Below, in pieces: positions 44,274-53,258 of a DNA stretch of 64,000 nt (positions are counted from its first letter, which is position 1; every line of letters begins with the position of its first letter). Source of the DNA: Clostridium tunisiense TJ. GTDB taxonomy: Bacteria; Bacillota; Clostridia; Clostridiales; Clostridiaceae. Both the position numbers and the translations under genes were made by a program. The stretch is from the NCBI RefSeq assembly GCF_000300195.1, contig NZ_AMQH01000015.1, positions 62,001-126,000 on the forward strand, given 5' to 3'. The notes below the pieces were generated by a model that did no database searches, had not been told where the DNA came from, and saw only the letters and a program-made list of their open reading frames with translations.

Positions 44274-44403
44274 AGATTCAAAAGATATTACTATTATAGA
44301 TCAAGAAAATTTAGTTTCTAATTTTCTATACACTTAAACTATAGAAGGTATATACTGTGAAAAATATTTAGAATGTTAAGATAAATTTAATGAGGTGGTT
44401 AAA

Positions 44404-45093
44404 ATGATACTATTTTGTTTGCCATATGCTGGTGGATCTGAGGCAATATTTTATAAATGGAAGGACTTTCTAGATCCCAAAATTGAATTTTGTCCAATAG
44501 AACTAAAGGGAAGAGGAAAAAGGATAGGAGATGGAGCCTATGAAAATATAGAAGAAGCTGTAGAAGATGTTTTCAATAATATGAAAGAAAAAATAACTGA
44601 CAGTGAATATGCTATATTTGGACATAGTCTAGGCAGTCTTTTAGCATTTGAACTCTATTATAAAATAAGTGAAAAGGGAATGAGAAGACCAAAACATATA
44701 TTTTTTTCTGGATGTAAAGATCCAAGTTGTGAAAGTGTAGAAGAAAAAGTACATAATTTGCCCAATGAGGTCTTCATTGATAGGATTATTCAATTAGATG
44801 GAACACCTGAGGAACTTAAAAGGCATAAAGAGATACTAGCCATGTTTGTTCCCATGTTGAGAAGTGATTTTAAAATTTGTGAAACTTATAAGTATACAGA
44901 AAAAAAAGAGAAAATAAAGTGTGATATTTCATTGCTAAATGGAATAAAGGATCCTAATGCGCCTAAGGATGGAAGTTCTTGGGAAAAGTATAGTTGTAGA
45001 GAGATTAAGTCATATATTTTTCAGGGAAATCATTTTTTTATAAATAATAGTATGGAAAGAATAACTGAAATAGTTAATGATACTTTAGTTTAA
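44404..45093 (+). CDS. type II thioesterase (NRPS-associated)
   Basis: 229 aa, GrsT/SrfAD family. Nucleophile elbow FGHSLGSLLAFELY (Ser), LFCLPYAGGSEAIFYKW at the N terminus and a late FQGNHFFIN histidine. These enzymes clear mis-primed carrier proteins and can also release products. GAGGTGG precedes ATG 44404; an in-frame GTG at 44395 overlaps the ribosome site and is not chosen. It sits 120 bp before the single-module synthetase, its evident partner, since that synthetase has no thioesterase domain. Confidence 0.9.
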   Translation: MILFCLPYAGGSEAIFYKWKDFLDPKIEFCPIELKGRGKRIGDGAYENIEEAVEDVFNNMKEKITDSEYAIFGHSLGSLLAFELYYKISEKGMRRPKHIFFSGCKDPSCESVEEKVHNLPNEVFIDRIIQLDGTPEELKRHKEILAMFVPMLRSDFKICETYKYTEKKEKIKCDISLLNGIKDPNAPKDGSSWEKYSCREIKSYIFQGNHFFINNSMERITEIVNDTLV

Positions 45094-45150
45094 GGGTCCA
45101 GATGAAGTATAGTCATAAAGTTCCTTAAGATAGGAGTAAAAATTCCTTTC

Positions 45151-45189
45151 AAAGTGGTTAAACAAAATAAAACAATCCATTATTTAAAA
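45151..45189 (+). repeat. 39-bp dispersed repeat, diverged copy
   Basis: AAAGTGGTTAAACAAAAT then a divergent centre and CCATTATTTAAAAG; compare 5598-5636 and 62482-62520. It lies just before the NRPS ribosome site. Confidence 0.5.
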
Positions 45190-45213
45190 GAAAAATTTTA
45201 GGAGAAGTAAAAT

Positions 45214-48200
45214 ATGAACACTAAAAATATGACTTTTTATAATTTAACTCATCCTCAAAAAAGAATTTGGTATACTGGAAAAACAAATAGTAATTCATCC
45301 CTTCATAACCTTGGAGGGTGTTTGAAGATAAAAGAGACTATTCAGGTTGAGGATTTAAGAAGGGTTTTAAATAAGATAATAGAGCTTAACGAAGGACTTA
45401 GGATAAGAATAACTGAAAAAGATGGACAACCAGTTCAATACATAAGTGCATATGATGAAAAAATAATAGATTTTATAGATTTTAGTAATTGCAAGAATCC
45501 AAATAAGCACCATAAGCTTTGGGTACAAAATATAATGAGAAAGGTTTTTCCTTTAGAAAATAATCCACTATATTACTTTGCAGTATATAAAATAAGTGAA
45601 AAAGAGTATGGAATACTTTTAAATATCCACCATATTATAGCTGATGGTTGGTCAATAAGTCTTCTTCAAAAACAAATATGTGAGATATACTCAAAGTTAA
45701 ATACTGAAATTAAAAGTAATATATATGAAGCATACTCTTATGTGGATTACATAAATAAGGAAAGAGAATACTTAAATTCCGAAAGATTCTTAAAAAATAA
45801 GAAATTCTGGAATGATAAGTTTAGTGATTTACCTGAAGGGAGTCTATATAAGACTACTGTTAGTTTACAAGGAAAAAGAGAAGTTTTTGAGCTTAACAGC
45901 GACTTAACTAATGACATTAAGGAATTTCTACAAGAAAATAAGAGTTCTTTGAATACTTTTTTTATAGCTGTTTTTCTTATTTATGTAAATAAAGTTAGTA
46001 ATGAAAAGGATATAGCTCTTGGAGTACCAGTTTTTAATAGATCAGGAAGTAAAGAAAAGAATATGATTGGTATGTTTACCAGTACCATGCCCTTTAGGAT
46101 GAATTTAGATACGGATTTATCTATAAAAGAATTAATTAATGCTGTGAACCATGAATTAAAAACTTCCTTTATTAATCAAAGATATCCATATGATTTACTT
46201 ATTGGAGATTTGGAGCTAAATAAAAAGGGTTTTGATAGTTTATTTAAGTTTTCAGTGAACTATTATAACTCTAAGTATGAAGATAATCTAGAAGGCATTG
46301 ATATAGAAGTGGATGAATATTATAATGGCAATCAAAGTTATTCCTTACAGCTAATTGTAAAGGAATGGTTAGAAGGTCAAATTACTTTAAACTTTGATTA
46401 TAAGATCAATGAATATTCAGAGATGGATATTTCCATAATGAAGGATTATATAATTAAGATAGCTAGGGAAATCATATCCAATGGGGAGTCAAGAATAAAA
46501 GATATAAAACTTCTAAGTAAAAAAGAATTAAGCTACAAAACCAACATTATTAATTCCACAGACTACAATTACCCTAAGGAAAAAACTATAATTCAGTTAT
46601 TTGAAGAACAAGTAAAAAAAACACCAAATACTATTGCAGTATCTTTTGAGAAGGAAAGCTTGACTTATAGACAGTTAAATGAAAAGGCTAATAAATTTGC
46701 AAATTACTTAAAGAATGAAGGAATAAAAACACAAGATGTGGTTGCAATTATGGAAACTCATTCTTTGGAGTTAGTCATAAGTATTTTGGGAATTTTAAAG
46801 GTTGGGGGGACTTATTTACCAATTGACCCTAGTAATCCTATAGAAAGAATTAAATATATTGTTGAAGATTCTAATAGCTCCATGCTAATAACTAATTTTC
46901 AGTTGGAGGAGCACAAGGAGTTTTCTTGCAGATGGATTAATGTGAAAAACTTAGATATGAGGTCCTTTAATGGGCAGAACTTAAAAGAGAAAAGTAATGC
47001 TGAAGATTTAGTTTATATTATTTATACTTCTGGGTCTACAGGCAAACCTAAAGGGGTAATGATTGAGAATAGAGGTTTAGTGAATTATATTTGTTGGGCT
47101 ACTAAAATGTACTTAAAAGATAAAGAGGAAGTAGTTCCCTTGTATTCATCTATTGCCTTTGATTTAACGGTAACTTCTATTTTTGCTCCTCTAGTTTCAG
47201 GAAATCAAATTATAATATACGAGAAAAAAGAAAATGAGTTTATATTATTTAAGATTTTAGAGGAAAATAAAGCAACAGTTATAAAGGTTACTCCTGCCCA
47301 TTTAACTTTGCTTAAAGATTTAGATAATACAAAGTCAAAAGTTAAAAGATTTATAGTAGGAGGAGACGACCTAAAGGTTACCTTAGCAAGAGACATATAC
47401 AAGAGCTTTGATAAAAAAGTAGAAATTTTTAATGAATATGGTCCTACAGAAACAGTGGTAGGGTGTATGATTCATAAATATGATTTTGAAAAAAATAATG
47501 ACCTGTCTGTGCCTATTGGGTATCCAGCTGATAATGTTCAAGTTTATATTCTTGATAAAGATTACAATATTGTTCCAGATGGAACTGTTGGGGAATTATT
47601 TATATCAGGAGATGGTGTAGCTAGAGGGTACATAAACAATGAGCCTTTAACTAGTAGCAAATTTATAAATAATCCATTTACTAAAGGCAAAAGGATGTAC
47701 AGAACTGGTGATTTAGCAAGATATTTAAAAAATGGATTAATAGAATACATTGGCAGAGTTGATAATCAAGTGAAACTAAGAGGGTTTAGAATAGAAGTTG
47801 GTGAGATTGAAGAATACTTGATGAAAAATGAAAAAGTGAAGGATGCTGTGGTAGTATACAGAGAAAATACATCAGGAAATTATGGGCTTGATGCCTTTAT
47901 AGTAACTCGAGAAGAAATGGAGCCTTCTGAGGTAAAGCAATGGCTATTAAAGTTTTTACCACAATATATGATTCCAGCTAATTTTATATTTTTAGATAAC
48001 CTTCCACTAACTACAAATGGTAAAATTGATTATAAAGCTTTACCGCAGAATAATGCAGAAGAAAAGATATTTATACAGTGTAAAAGTGCGGAAGAAAGAG
48101 TGCTAATAAGTACCTTAGAACAGGTTTTAGGTGTTAATAAAATCAGCATGAATGATGATTTTTATAGTCTTGGGGGAGATTCAATTAAGGCAATACAAAT

Positions 48201-49686
48201 TGCATCTAAGCTGAAAGACTTAGGAGTCACTGTTGAAGTAAAAGACATATTAACTCTTACTAATATTAAGGAAATAGCCAATACCTTAGTAGTACAAGAA
48301 GAAAAAGCAGAGAAAAAGGATGAGTTTTGCCAAGGTGATATTCCTTTGACTCCTATTATGAAGTGGTTTTTTAAAGGGAAATTTTATAATGAAAATTATT
48401 ATAATCAGTATATTTTAATGGAAAACAGTAAGGCGGTAGAGGGTACTATTCTTAAAACTGCAATTAAAAAGATAGTTGAGCATCATGATATTTTACGAGT
48501 AAATTATAACAAAGAGGATAATAACTTATATTACAATAACAACCATCTACATGAAGATGAAAATGTAGAAATAATAGACCTATCAAAGCTTTCTTACAAG
48601 GAACAACTTCTTGAAATACAAAGTTTAAGAAGTAAAGTTAAAGATAAGTTTAGTATTGAAAGTACTAATTTGTTTAAACTATTCGTATTTCAATTAGGGG
48701 AGAGCGGGCAAGTATTACTATTTACAGCTCACCATTTACTAGTGGATGGTGTTTCTTGGAGAATAATCTTAGAAGATTTTATGACAATAATAAAGCAACT
48801 TCAAAATAATCAAGTGGCAGTTTTACCAAGAAAGACAACTTCCTTTAAGCAGTGGGCTGAAAGTCTGTACGAATACAGCGAAAAAGGCTTAGAGGTGGAG
48901 ACAAATTATTGGAGAATCTTAGAAGAAGAAAGAGTTAACAACACTTCAGCTTCTATAGTGTTTGAAGATACCTTAAAAACCTCAACAACAATATATTGTG
49001 ATATTGATAGTTTTACAATTGAGGAGTTAATAAAAACATCTAAAGAAATTTATCAAATGAAATTTGATGAGACATTAATAGCTGCTTTAGTGATTGCAGT
49101 GAATAAATGGGATAAGGCTGAATTAGTAAAAATAGAACTAGAAAGACATGGTAGGGAAACTATAAGGGAGAATACTGACCTTTCAAGGACTGTTGGTTGG
49201 TTTACAAGTATGTACCCTGCATATTTAAAAGTTTCTAATAAAGATATAAGTTCTAACCTTTTGTCTGTTAGAGATCAACTAAGAGATATACCAAGCAAAG
49301 GCTTTAATTATAGTGTTATAAAATACTTAAAACAAGAGCTTAAAGATACTGAAGATAATTTAATAAGATTTAATTATCTTGGAGATTTTGATAATATTAT
49401 AAGAGATAAGTCTTTAGGGACAGTTAATATTCAGTGTGGGCTAGATACTGATGAGAAAAATAGGCTAACTTCATTATTAGATATTACAGCAATGATAGTA
49501 AACAAAAAATTAAGGCTAGGTATTACTTATGGAAGTAATAGCTTTAATAGAGTTACCATAGAGAATTTTATTCATATCTATAAGGGAATCCTGGAGGAAT
49601 ATTTGGGTTTTTCCTCTAATAAAAACAATTATGAAGTTAATTATCCAGTGGTTGATATGGTGGCTGTTTCAAGATTAGAAGAATAA
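45214..49686 (+). CDS. single-module non-ribosomal peptide synthetase, C-A(Asn)-PCP-E
   Basis: 1490 aa. Condensation domain about 1-440 with HHIIADGW (139-146); adenylation domain about 460-960 with IIYTSGSTGKPKG near 600, NEYGPTET near 739, YRTGDLAR, GRVDNQVKLRGFRIE and NGKIDYKAL; carrier domain with LGGDSIKA (Ser near 989); epimerisation domain about 1045-1470 with HHLLVDGVSW near 1172 and NYLGDFD. Aligning the pocket with GrsA gives D-L-T-K-I-G-E-V-G, one conservative change from the asparagine code DLTKLGEVGK. The module should therefore load L-Asn and epimerise it to D-Asn. With an N-terminal C domain and no upstream module, an acyl donor is the likely partner, as in ClbN of colibactin. 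AGGAGAAG lies before the ATG. No 4'-phosphopantetheinyl transferase is in the window. Confidence 0.93.
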   Translation: MNTKNMTFYNLTHPQKRIWYTGKTNSNSSLHNLGGCLKIKETIQVEDLRRVLNKIIELNEGLRIRITEKDGQPVQYISAYDEKIIDFIDFSNCKNPNKHHKLWVQNIMRKVFPLENNPLYYFAVYKISEKEYGILLNIHHIIADGWSISLLQKQICEIYSKLNTEIKSNIYEAYSYVDYINKEREYLNSERFLKNKKFWNDKFSDLPEGSLYKTTVSLQGKREVFELNSDLTNDIKEFLQENKSSLNTFFIAVFLIYVNKVSNEKDIALGVPVFNRSGSKEKNMIGMFTSTMPFRMNLDTDLSIKELINAVNHELKTSFINQRYPYDLLIGDLELNKKGFDSLFKFSVNYYNSKYEDNLEGIDIEVDEYYNGNQSYSLQLIVKEWLEGQITLNFDYKINEYSEMDISIMKDYIIKIAREIISNGESRIKDIKLLSKKELSYKTNIINSTDYNYPKEKTIIQLFEEQVKKTPNTIAVSFEKESLTYRQLNEKANKFANYLKNEGIKTQDVVAIMETHSLELVISILGILKVGGTYLPIDPSNPIERIKYIVEDSNSSMLITNFQLEEHKEFSCRWINVKNLDMRSFNGQNLKEKSNAEDLVYIIYTSGSTGKPKGVMIENRGLVNYICWATKMYLKDKEEVVPLYSSIAFDLTVTSIFAPLVSGNQIIIYEKKENEFILFKILEENKATVIKVTPAHLTLLKDLDNTKSKVKRFIVGGDDLKVTLARDIYKSFDKKVEIFNEYGPTETVVGCMIHKYDFEKNNDLSVPIGYPADNVQVYILDKDYNIVPDGTVGELFISGDGVARGYINNEPLTSSKFINNPFTKGKRMYRTGDLARYLKNGLIEYIGRVDNQVKLRGFRIEVGEIEEYLMKNEKVKDAVVVYRENTSGNYGLDAFIVTREEMEPSEVKQWLLKFLPQYMIPANFIFLDNLPLTTNGKIDYKALPQNNAEEKIFIQCKSAEERVLISTLEQVLGVNKISMNDDFYSLGGDSIKAIQIASKLKDLGVTVEVKDILTLTNIKEIANTLVVQEEKAEKKDEFCQGDIPLTPIMKWFFKGKFYNENYYNQYILMENSKAVEGTILKTAIKKIVEHHDILRVNYNKEDNNLYYNNNHLHEDENVEIIDLSKLSYKEQLLEIQSLRSKVKDKFSIESTNLFKLFVFQLGESGQVLLFTAHHLLVDGVSWRIILEDFMTIIKQLQNNQVAVLPRKTTSFKQWAESLYEYSEKGLEVETNYWRILEEERVNNTSASIVFEDTLKTSTTIYCDIDSFTIEELIKTSKEIYQMKFDETLIAALVIAVNKWDKAELVKIELERHGRETIRENTDLSRTVGWFTSMYPAYLKVSNKDISSNLLSVRDQLRDIPSKGFNYSVIKYLKQELKDTEDNLIRFNYLGDFDNIIRDKSLGTVNIQCGLDTDEKNRLTSLLDITAMIVNKKLRLGITYGSNSFNRVTIENFIHIYKGILEEYLGFSSNKNNYEVNYPVVDMVAVSRLEE

Positions 49687-49711
49687 GCAGTTAATAAAGG
49701 AGGGCTTTGTA

Positions 49712-50101
49712 GTGGAAAGATTTAAAAAGCTGATTTTTGTAATAATGGGATTCATTGCATTTGCTTGTGCCCTAATAGGAGTAGTACTACCAATTTTACC
49801 TACCACTCCCTTTCTTTTATTAGCTTCCTTTTGCTTTGTAAGAGGATCAGAAAAATTTGATAAATGGTTTAAGGAAACTAAGATTTATAAAAAGCACCTT
49901 GAGTCCTTTGTTAAGGAGAGAGCCATGACTATTAAGCAAAAGATTGCAATATTGCTATTTGCAGACTTCATGATAGCATTTCCACTGATTATATTAAAAA
50001 GTGTAGTAATGAAAATCATACTTATTCTAATTATTTTATGTAAATATTACTATTTTATATTTAAAATCAAGACCATAAAGATGGAAGTTGAGAAGGTATA
50101 A
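49712..50101 (+). CDS. YbaN-family (DUF454) inner membrane protein
   Basis: 129 aa with three to four helices. The DUF454 signature GVVLPILPTTPFLLLASFCFVRGSEKFDKWF is near complete. GTG start 8 nt after AAGGAGG, 26 bp after the NRPS stop, so it belongs to that operon by spacing. Members are often next to heme or transport genes; a role in product export or membrane handling here is only a suggestion. Confidence 0.85.
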   Translation: MERFKKLIFVIMGFIAFACALIGVVLPILPTTPFLLLASFCFVRGSEKFDKWFKETKIYKKHLESFVKERAMTIKQKIAILLFADFMIAFPLIILKSVVMKIILILIILCKYYYFIFKIKTIKMEVEKV

Positions 50102-50122
50102 AAATTCAAATCACTTTGTTTC

Positions 50123-50257
50123 TTGACAAATATAAGTTATAGTTATAACATATAAATTAAATAATGCAGAATTTTTAATTTAATATTTTTATATACAAAG
50201 GCGTATATAACTAGTGAGCAACGGTGCTCCTTAAGATTTTTCTTAAGGAGCTTTTTT
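50123..50257 (+). promoter_or_regulatory. eutG leader: promoter, dual EutV hairpins and terminator
   Basis: TTGACA (50123-50128)-17-TAACAT (50146-50151). Hairpin P1 is TATATAC-AAAGGC-GTATATA (50190-50209); P2 is GAGC-AACGGT-GCTC (50216-50229). Both hexaloops have A at position 1 and G at position 4, the ANTAR recognition rule. The 3' arm of P2 is the first arm of the terminator GCTCCTTAAGA/TCTTAAGGAGC plus six T (50226-50257), so the two are mutually exclusive. Confidence 0.9.
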
Positions 50258-50271
50258 GTTTATATAAAACC

Positions 50272-50404
50272 ACATTTTGGAAGGTGACTAATAATCTCTT
50301 GAGATTTCTAAAGATACTCAAGGTTAAAGAGTTTATAAAATTTTGAGTATGTTTGATGAAGAAACTTTAGGAACGTCATTTCTCCTTCCAGTGCTTTGAG
50401 TATC
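50272..50404 (+). other. structured untranslated region before eutG
   Basis: After the terminator, CAC..TGGAAGG (50271-50284) can pair with CCTTCCAGTG (50384-50393). Within, GATACTCAA (50313-50321) can pair with TTGAGTAT (50343-50350) or, instead, TTGAGTATC (50396-50404). The 5' edge ACATTTTGGAAG is the dispersed repeat motif. No cobalamin-riboswitch signature was recognised here. Confidence 0.4.
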
Positions 50405-50467
50405 ATAAATATGGTTATTAATTGAGAGTTCTGTTAGATATAAAACATGAAAGTAGGAAGTGATTAA

Positions 50468-51637
50468 ATGAGTGTTTTTTCTGTTGGTCCTAAGGTTTAC
50501 TTTGGACAAGGAGAGCTAAAAAAGCTAAGAGAAATAAATTGTAAAAAAGCCTTTATTGTAACAGACCCTTTTATGGTAACCTCAGGTTTTATTAATAAGG
50601 TTACAGACCAATTAGAGCAGGGGAATATTGATTATGAAATTTTTTCAGAAATAGTTCCTGACCCACCTATTGAAGTGATTGCAAAGGGTGTTAAAGTTAT
50701 GGACAAGTTTAATCCAGATGCGGTTATAACCATGGGAGGAGGTTCAGCTATTGATGCAGCTAAAGCTATTAGTTATTTTAGAACTTTAGTAAAAACTGGT
50801 TTGGACTCTTCAGCTAAAATTGAGAAACCAAAGTTTATAGCAATTCCAACTACTAGTGGTACTGGTTCTGAGGTAACAGCTTTTTCAGTTATTACGGATA
50901 AGAAATTTAATATGAAATATCCCCTAGTAGAAGAAGCTATGATACCTGATATGGCTATTTTGGATGCTGAACTAGTTAAATCTGTACCCAAAGCCATAAC
51001 TGCTGATACAGGAATAGATGTGTTAACTCACGCTATAGAAGCTTATGTGTCAACGAATGCTACGGATTATACAGATGCCCTTGCAGAAAAGGCAATTAAA
51101 CTTGTGTTTAAAAATTTGAAAAGAGCTTACGATAAGGGTGATGACATGGAGGCAAGAGAAAAAATGCATAATGCTTCATGTATTGCTGGACTTGCCTTTA
51201 CAAATGCTTCTTTAGGAATAAATCATAGCATGGCCCATATTTTAGGTGGAAGATTCCATATTCCACATGGAAAGGCTAATGCACTGTTACTACCTTATGT
51301 AATAGAATTCAATGCCAATGTTAAAATGACTTCGGCACAGGAGTATACTAGAGCAGCTATAAAATATGCAGAAATTGCTAAGTTTTTAGGGTTAACTACC
51401 TCAAACAACGTACGAGAAGGGGTTAAAGCCTTAATTAGTGCGGTGAAGGCTCTAATTAAAAATCTAGGTATTCCAAATAAAATTTTAGACTTGAAAATTA
51501 ACGAAGTAGATTTTAAGGAAAGCCTAAATGAAATTAGTGACATTGCTTTAATGGATGGGTGTACACCAACAAATCCAAGAGAAGTTACTAGGGAAGAGTT
51601 GAATGAACTCTTTAAGAAGGCTTTTTATGGGAGATAA
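50468..51637 (+). CDS. eutG: iron-containing alcohol dehydrogenase, EutG/PduQ-like
   Basis: 389 aa group III alcohol dehydrogenase that reduces acetaldehyde to ethanol and regenerates NAD+ in or near the microcompartment. Signatures: GGGSAIDAAKA (NAD binding), IPTTSGTGSEVT, and the iron ligand region THAIEAYVS with HSMAHILGGRFHIPHGKANALL. The first gene of the eut cluster in this window, behind its own EutV-controlled leader. PduQ is the alternative name for close relatives; the context decides for the ethanolamine pathway. Confidence 0.92.
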   Translation: MSVFSVGPKVYFGQGELKKLREINCKKAFIVTDPFMVTSGFINKVTDQLEQGNIDYEIFSEIVPDPPIEVIAKGVKVMDKFNPDAVITMGGGSAIDAAKAISYFRTLVKTGLDSSAKIEKPKFIAIPTTSGTGSEVTAFSVITDKKFNMKYPLVEEAMIPDMAILDAELVKSVPKAITADTGIDVLTHAIEAYVSTNATDYTDALAEKAIKLVFKNLKRAYDKGDDMEAREKMHNASCIAGLAFTNASLGINHSMAHILGGRFHIPHGKANALLLPYVIEFNANVKMTSAQEYTRAAIKYAEIAKFLGLTTSNNVREGVKALISAVKALIKNLGIPNKILDLKINEVDFKESLNEISDIALMDGCTPTNPREVTREELNELFKKAFYGR

Positions 51638-51663
51638 TAACAAAAAAAATAATTGATAAAATG

Positions 51664-51792
51664 TTGACAAATTAAATATAATTTAATATAATTAAGTCAT
51701 AAATTTTTAATATTTGTTCAATGGCGAACAAATTAAACTATGAGCAACGAGGCTCCTAATTACACCGAGGTGTGTTTTAGGGGCTTTTTATG
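51664..51792 (+). promoter_or_regulatory. eutS leader: consensus promoter, dual EutV hairpins and terminator
   Basis: TTGACA (51664-51669)-17-TATAAT (51687-51692), a full consensus. P1 is TTTGTTC-AATGGC-GAACAAA (51713-51732); P2 is GAGC-AACGAG-GCTC (51742-51755). The terminator GCTCCTAA...TTAGGGGC plus five T (51752-51789) shares P2's 3' arm. Confidence 0.93.
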
Positions 51793-51812
51793 TTTAAATG
51801 GAGTGATTAACT

Positions 51813-52157
51813 TTGGAAAATAAGCAAAGAGTAATACAAGAGTATGTTCCAGGGAAGCAAATTACCCTAGCTCACTTAATTGCTCATCCAAGTAAAAATG
51901 TTTACAAAAAATTAGGATTATCCGATGAGTATAGTGAAGCTATTGGAATTTTAACAATAACTCCTAGTGAAGCAGCTATAATTGCAGCAGATGTTGCTAC
52001 TAAAGCTGCAGACGTAGAAATTGGTTTTGTAGACAGATTTAGTGGATCCTTAGTAATAGTAGGAGATGTTTCAAGTATAGAAGCTTCCTTGAAAGCTGTA
52101 TCTGAAATGCTACAAAACGTACTAAATTTCACTACTGCAAACATTACAAGATCTTAG
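51813..52157 (+). CDS. eutS: ethanolamine microcompartment shell protein EutS
   Basis: 114 aa. A circularly permuted single-BMC-domain hexamer subunit; family features are [67 protein letters not shown] start 7 nt after GGAGTGA. It sits directly behind the EutV leader and 10 bp before eutP. Confidence 0.93.
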   Translation: MENKQRVIQEYVPGKQITLAHLIAHPSKNVYKKLGLSDEYSEAIGILTITPSEAAIIAADVATKAADVEIGFVDRFSGSLVIVGDVSSIEASLKAVSEMLQNVLNFTTANITRS

Positions 52158-52167
52158 GAGGCTGCCT

Positions 52168-52605
52168 TTGAAGAAAATAATGTTAATTGGTGAAACAGGT
52201 TGTGGTAAGACGACCTTGACACAAATGCTAAATAATGAAACACTAGAGTATAAGAAAACACAAGCTTTGGAGTTCAACAATTTTGTTGTAGATACTCCAG
52301 GGGAATATATTGAAAATAGAAATTACTACAATGCAATTATTGCAAGTTCTGTAGAGGTGGATGTAATCGCTTTAATTCAACCTTGTAATAAGGAAATGAG
52401 TATTTTTCCACCTGGCTTTGGAAGTATTTTTGCTAAACCTGTTATTGGTATTATTAGCAAAATTGACTTGTGTGAAGAAGAGAAAAGTCTTAAAGACTCC
52501 GAGAAGTACTTAAAAGAAGCAGGAGCACAAGAGATTTTTCAGATAAGTACAACTAAAAATTTAGGTATAGACATAATAAAAAAATATTTAAATTGGGAAC
52601 AATAA
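52168..52605 (+). CDS. eutP: EutP/PduV-family small GTPase-like protein
   Basis: 145 aa P-loop protein: LIGETGCGKTTLTQ (G1), VVDTPGEYIEN (G3), ISKIDLCEE (G4) and ISTTKNLGID (G5). TTG start after AGGAGG. EutP has been reported as an acetate kinase in Salmonella and PduV as a shell-associated factor; which role applies here is open. Confidence 0.9.
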   Translation: MKKIMLIGETGCGKTTLTQMLNNETLEYKKTQALEFNNFVVDTPGEYIENRNYYNAIIASSVEVDVIALIQPCNKEMSIFPPGFGSIFAKPVIGIISKIDLCEEEKSLKDSEKYLKEAGAQEIFQISTTKNLGIDIIKKYLNWEQ

Positions 52606-52647
52606 CTTTGGAACTTAAGGTTTATTACTTCTAGAAGAGGTGGGAAC

Positions 52648-53226
52648 ATGAATAAAAAAATTGTAATAGCCGATGATGAACCTATTACAAGGATGGATAT
52701 TAGAGAAATGTTAGAGGAAGCAGGCTACAACGTGGTAGGAGAAGCTTCCGATGGTTTTGACGCTATAGAAATGTGCAGAAAGTTTTCTCCGAATATTGTA
52801 ATTATGGATATTAAGATGCCACTATTGGATGGTATAAATGCTTCAAAGATAATTATACAAGAAGGTCTTGCTGATGGCATAATTCTTTTAAGTGCCTATA
52901 GTGATACTAACTTTGTGGAAAAAGCAAAAGAGGCAGGGGTAATTGGATATTTAGTAAAGCCACTGGATAACAAGTCGCTAATACCTGCAGTAGAGGTGGC
53001 AATTTCTAGAGCTAAAGAAATTAAGGAAATCAAAACTAACATGATAAATGTTCAGAAGAAGCTTGAAGCTAGAAAAGTAATTGAAAAGGCTAAAGGAATT
53101 TTAATGGTTGAGCATGGAATCACAGAGCAAGAGGCTTTCTCAATGATTAGGAATTTAAGCATGAAGAAAAGAGTTACCATGGAAGATATTTCAGAAATAA
53201 TTATTATGAGCAAGGATGGAGCTTAA
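52648..53226 (+). CDS. eutV: ANTAR response regulator EutV (RNA-binding antiterminator)
   Basis: 192 aa: receiver domain (VIADDEPITRMDIREML, phosphoacceptor D54 in VIMDIKMPLLDG, VKPLDNKSL), a coiled-coil linker, and the C-terminal three-helix ANTAR domain (ARKVIEKAKGILMVEHGITEQEAFSMIRNLSMKKRVTMEDISEIII). Phosphorylated EutV binds the paired hexaloop hairpins found at 50190-50229, 51713-51755 and 54669-54707 and prevents termination. AGGTGGGAA precedes the ATG. Confidence 0.95.
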   Translation: MNKKIVIADDEPITRMDIREMLEEAGYNVVGEASDGFDAIEMCRKFSPNIVIMDIKMPLLDGINASKIIIQEGLADGIILLSAYSDTNFVEKAKEAGVIGYLVKPLDNKSLIPAVEVAISRAKEIKEIKTNMINVQKKLEARKVIEKAKGILMVEHGITEQEAFSMIRNLSMKKRVTMEDISEIIIMSKDGA

Positions 53227-53258
53227 TCTTACTAATATATAAGGCGATGTGATAGGAA

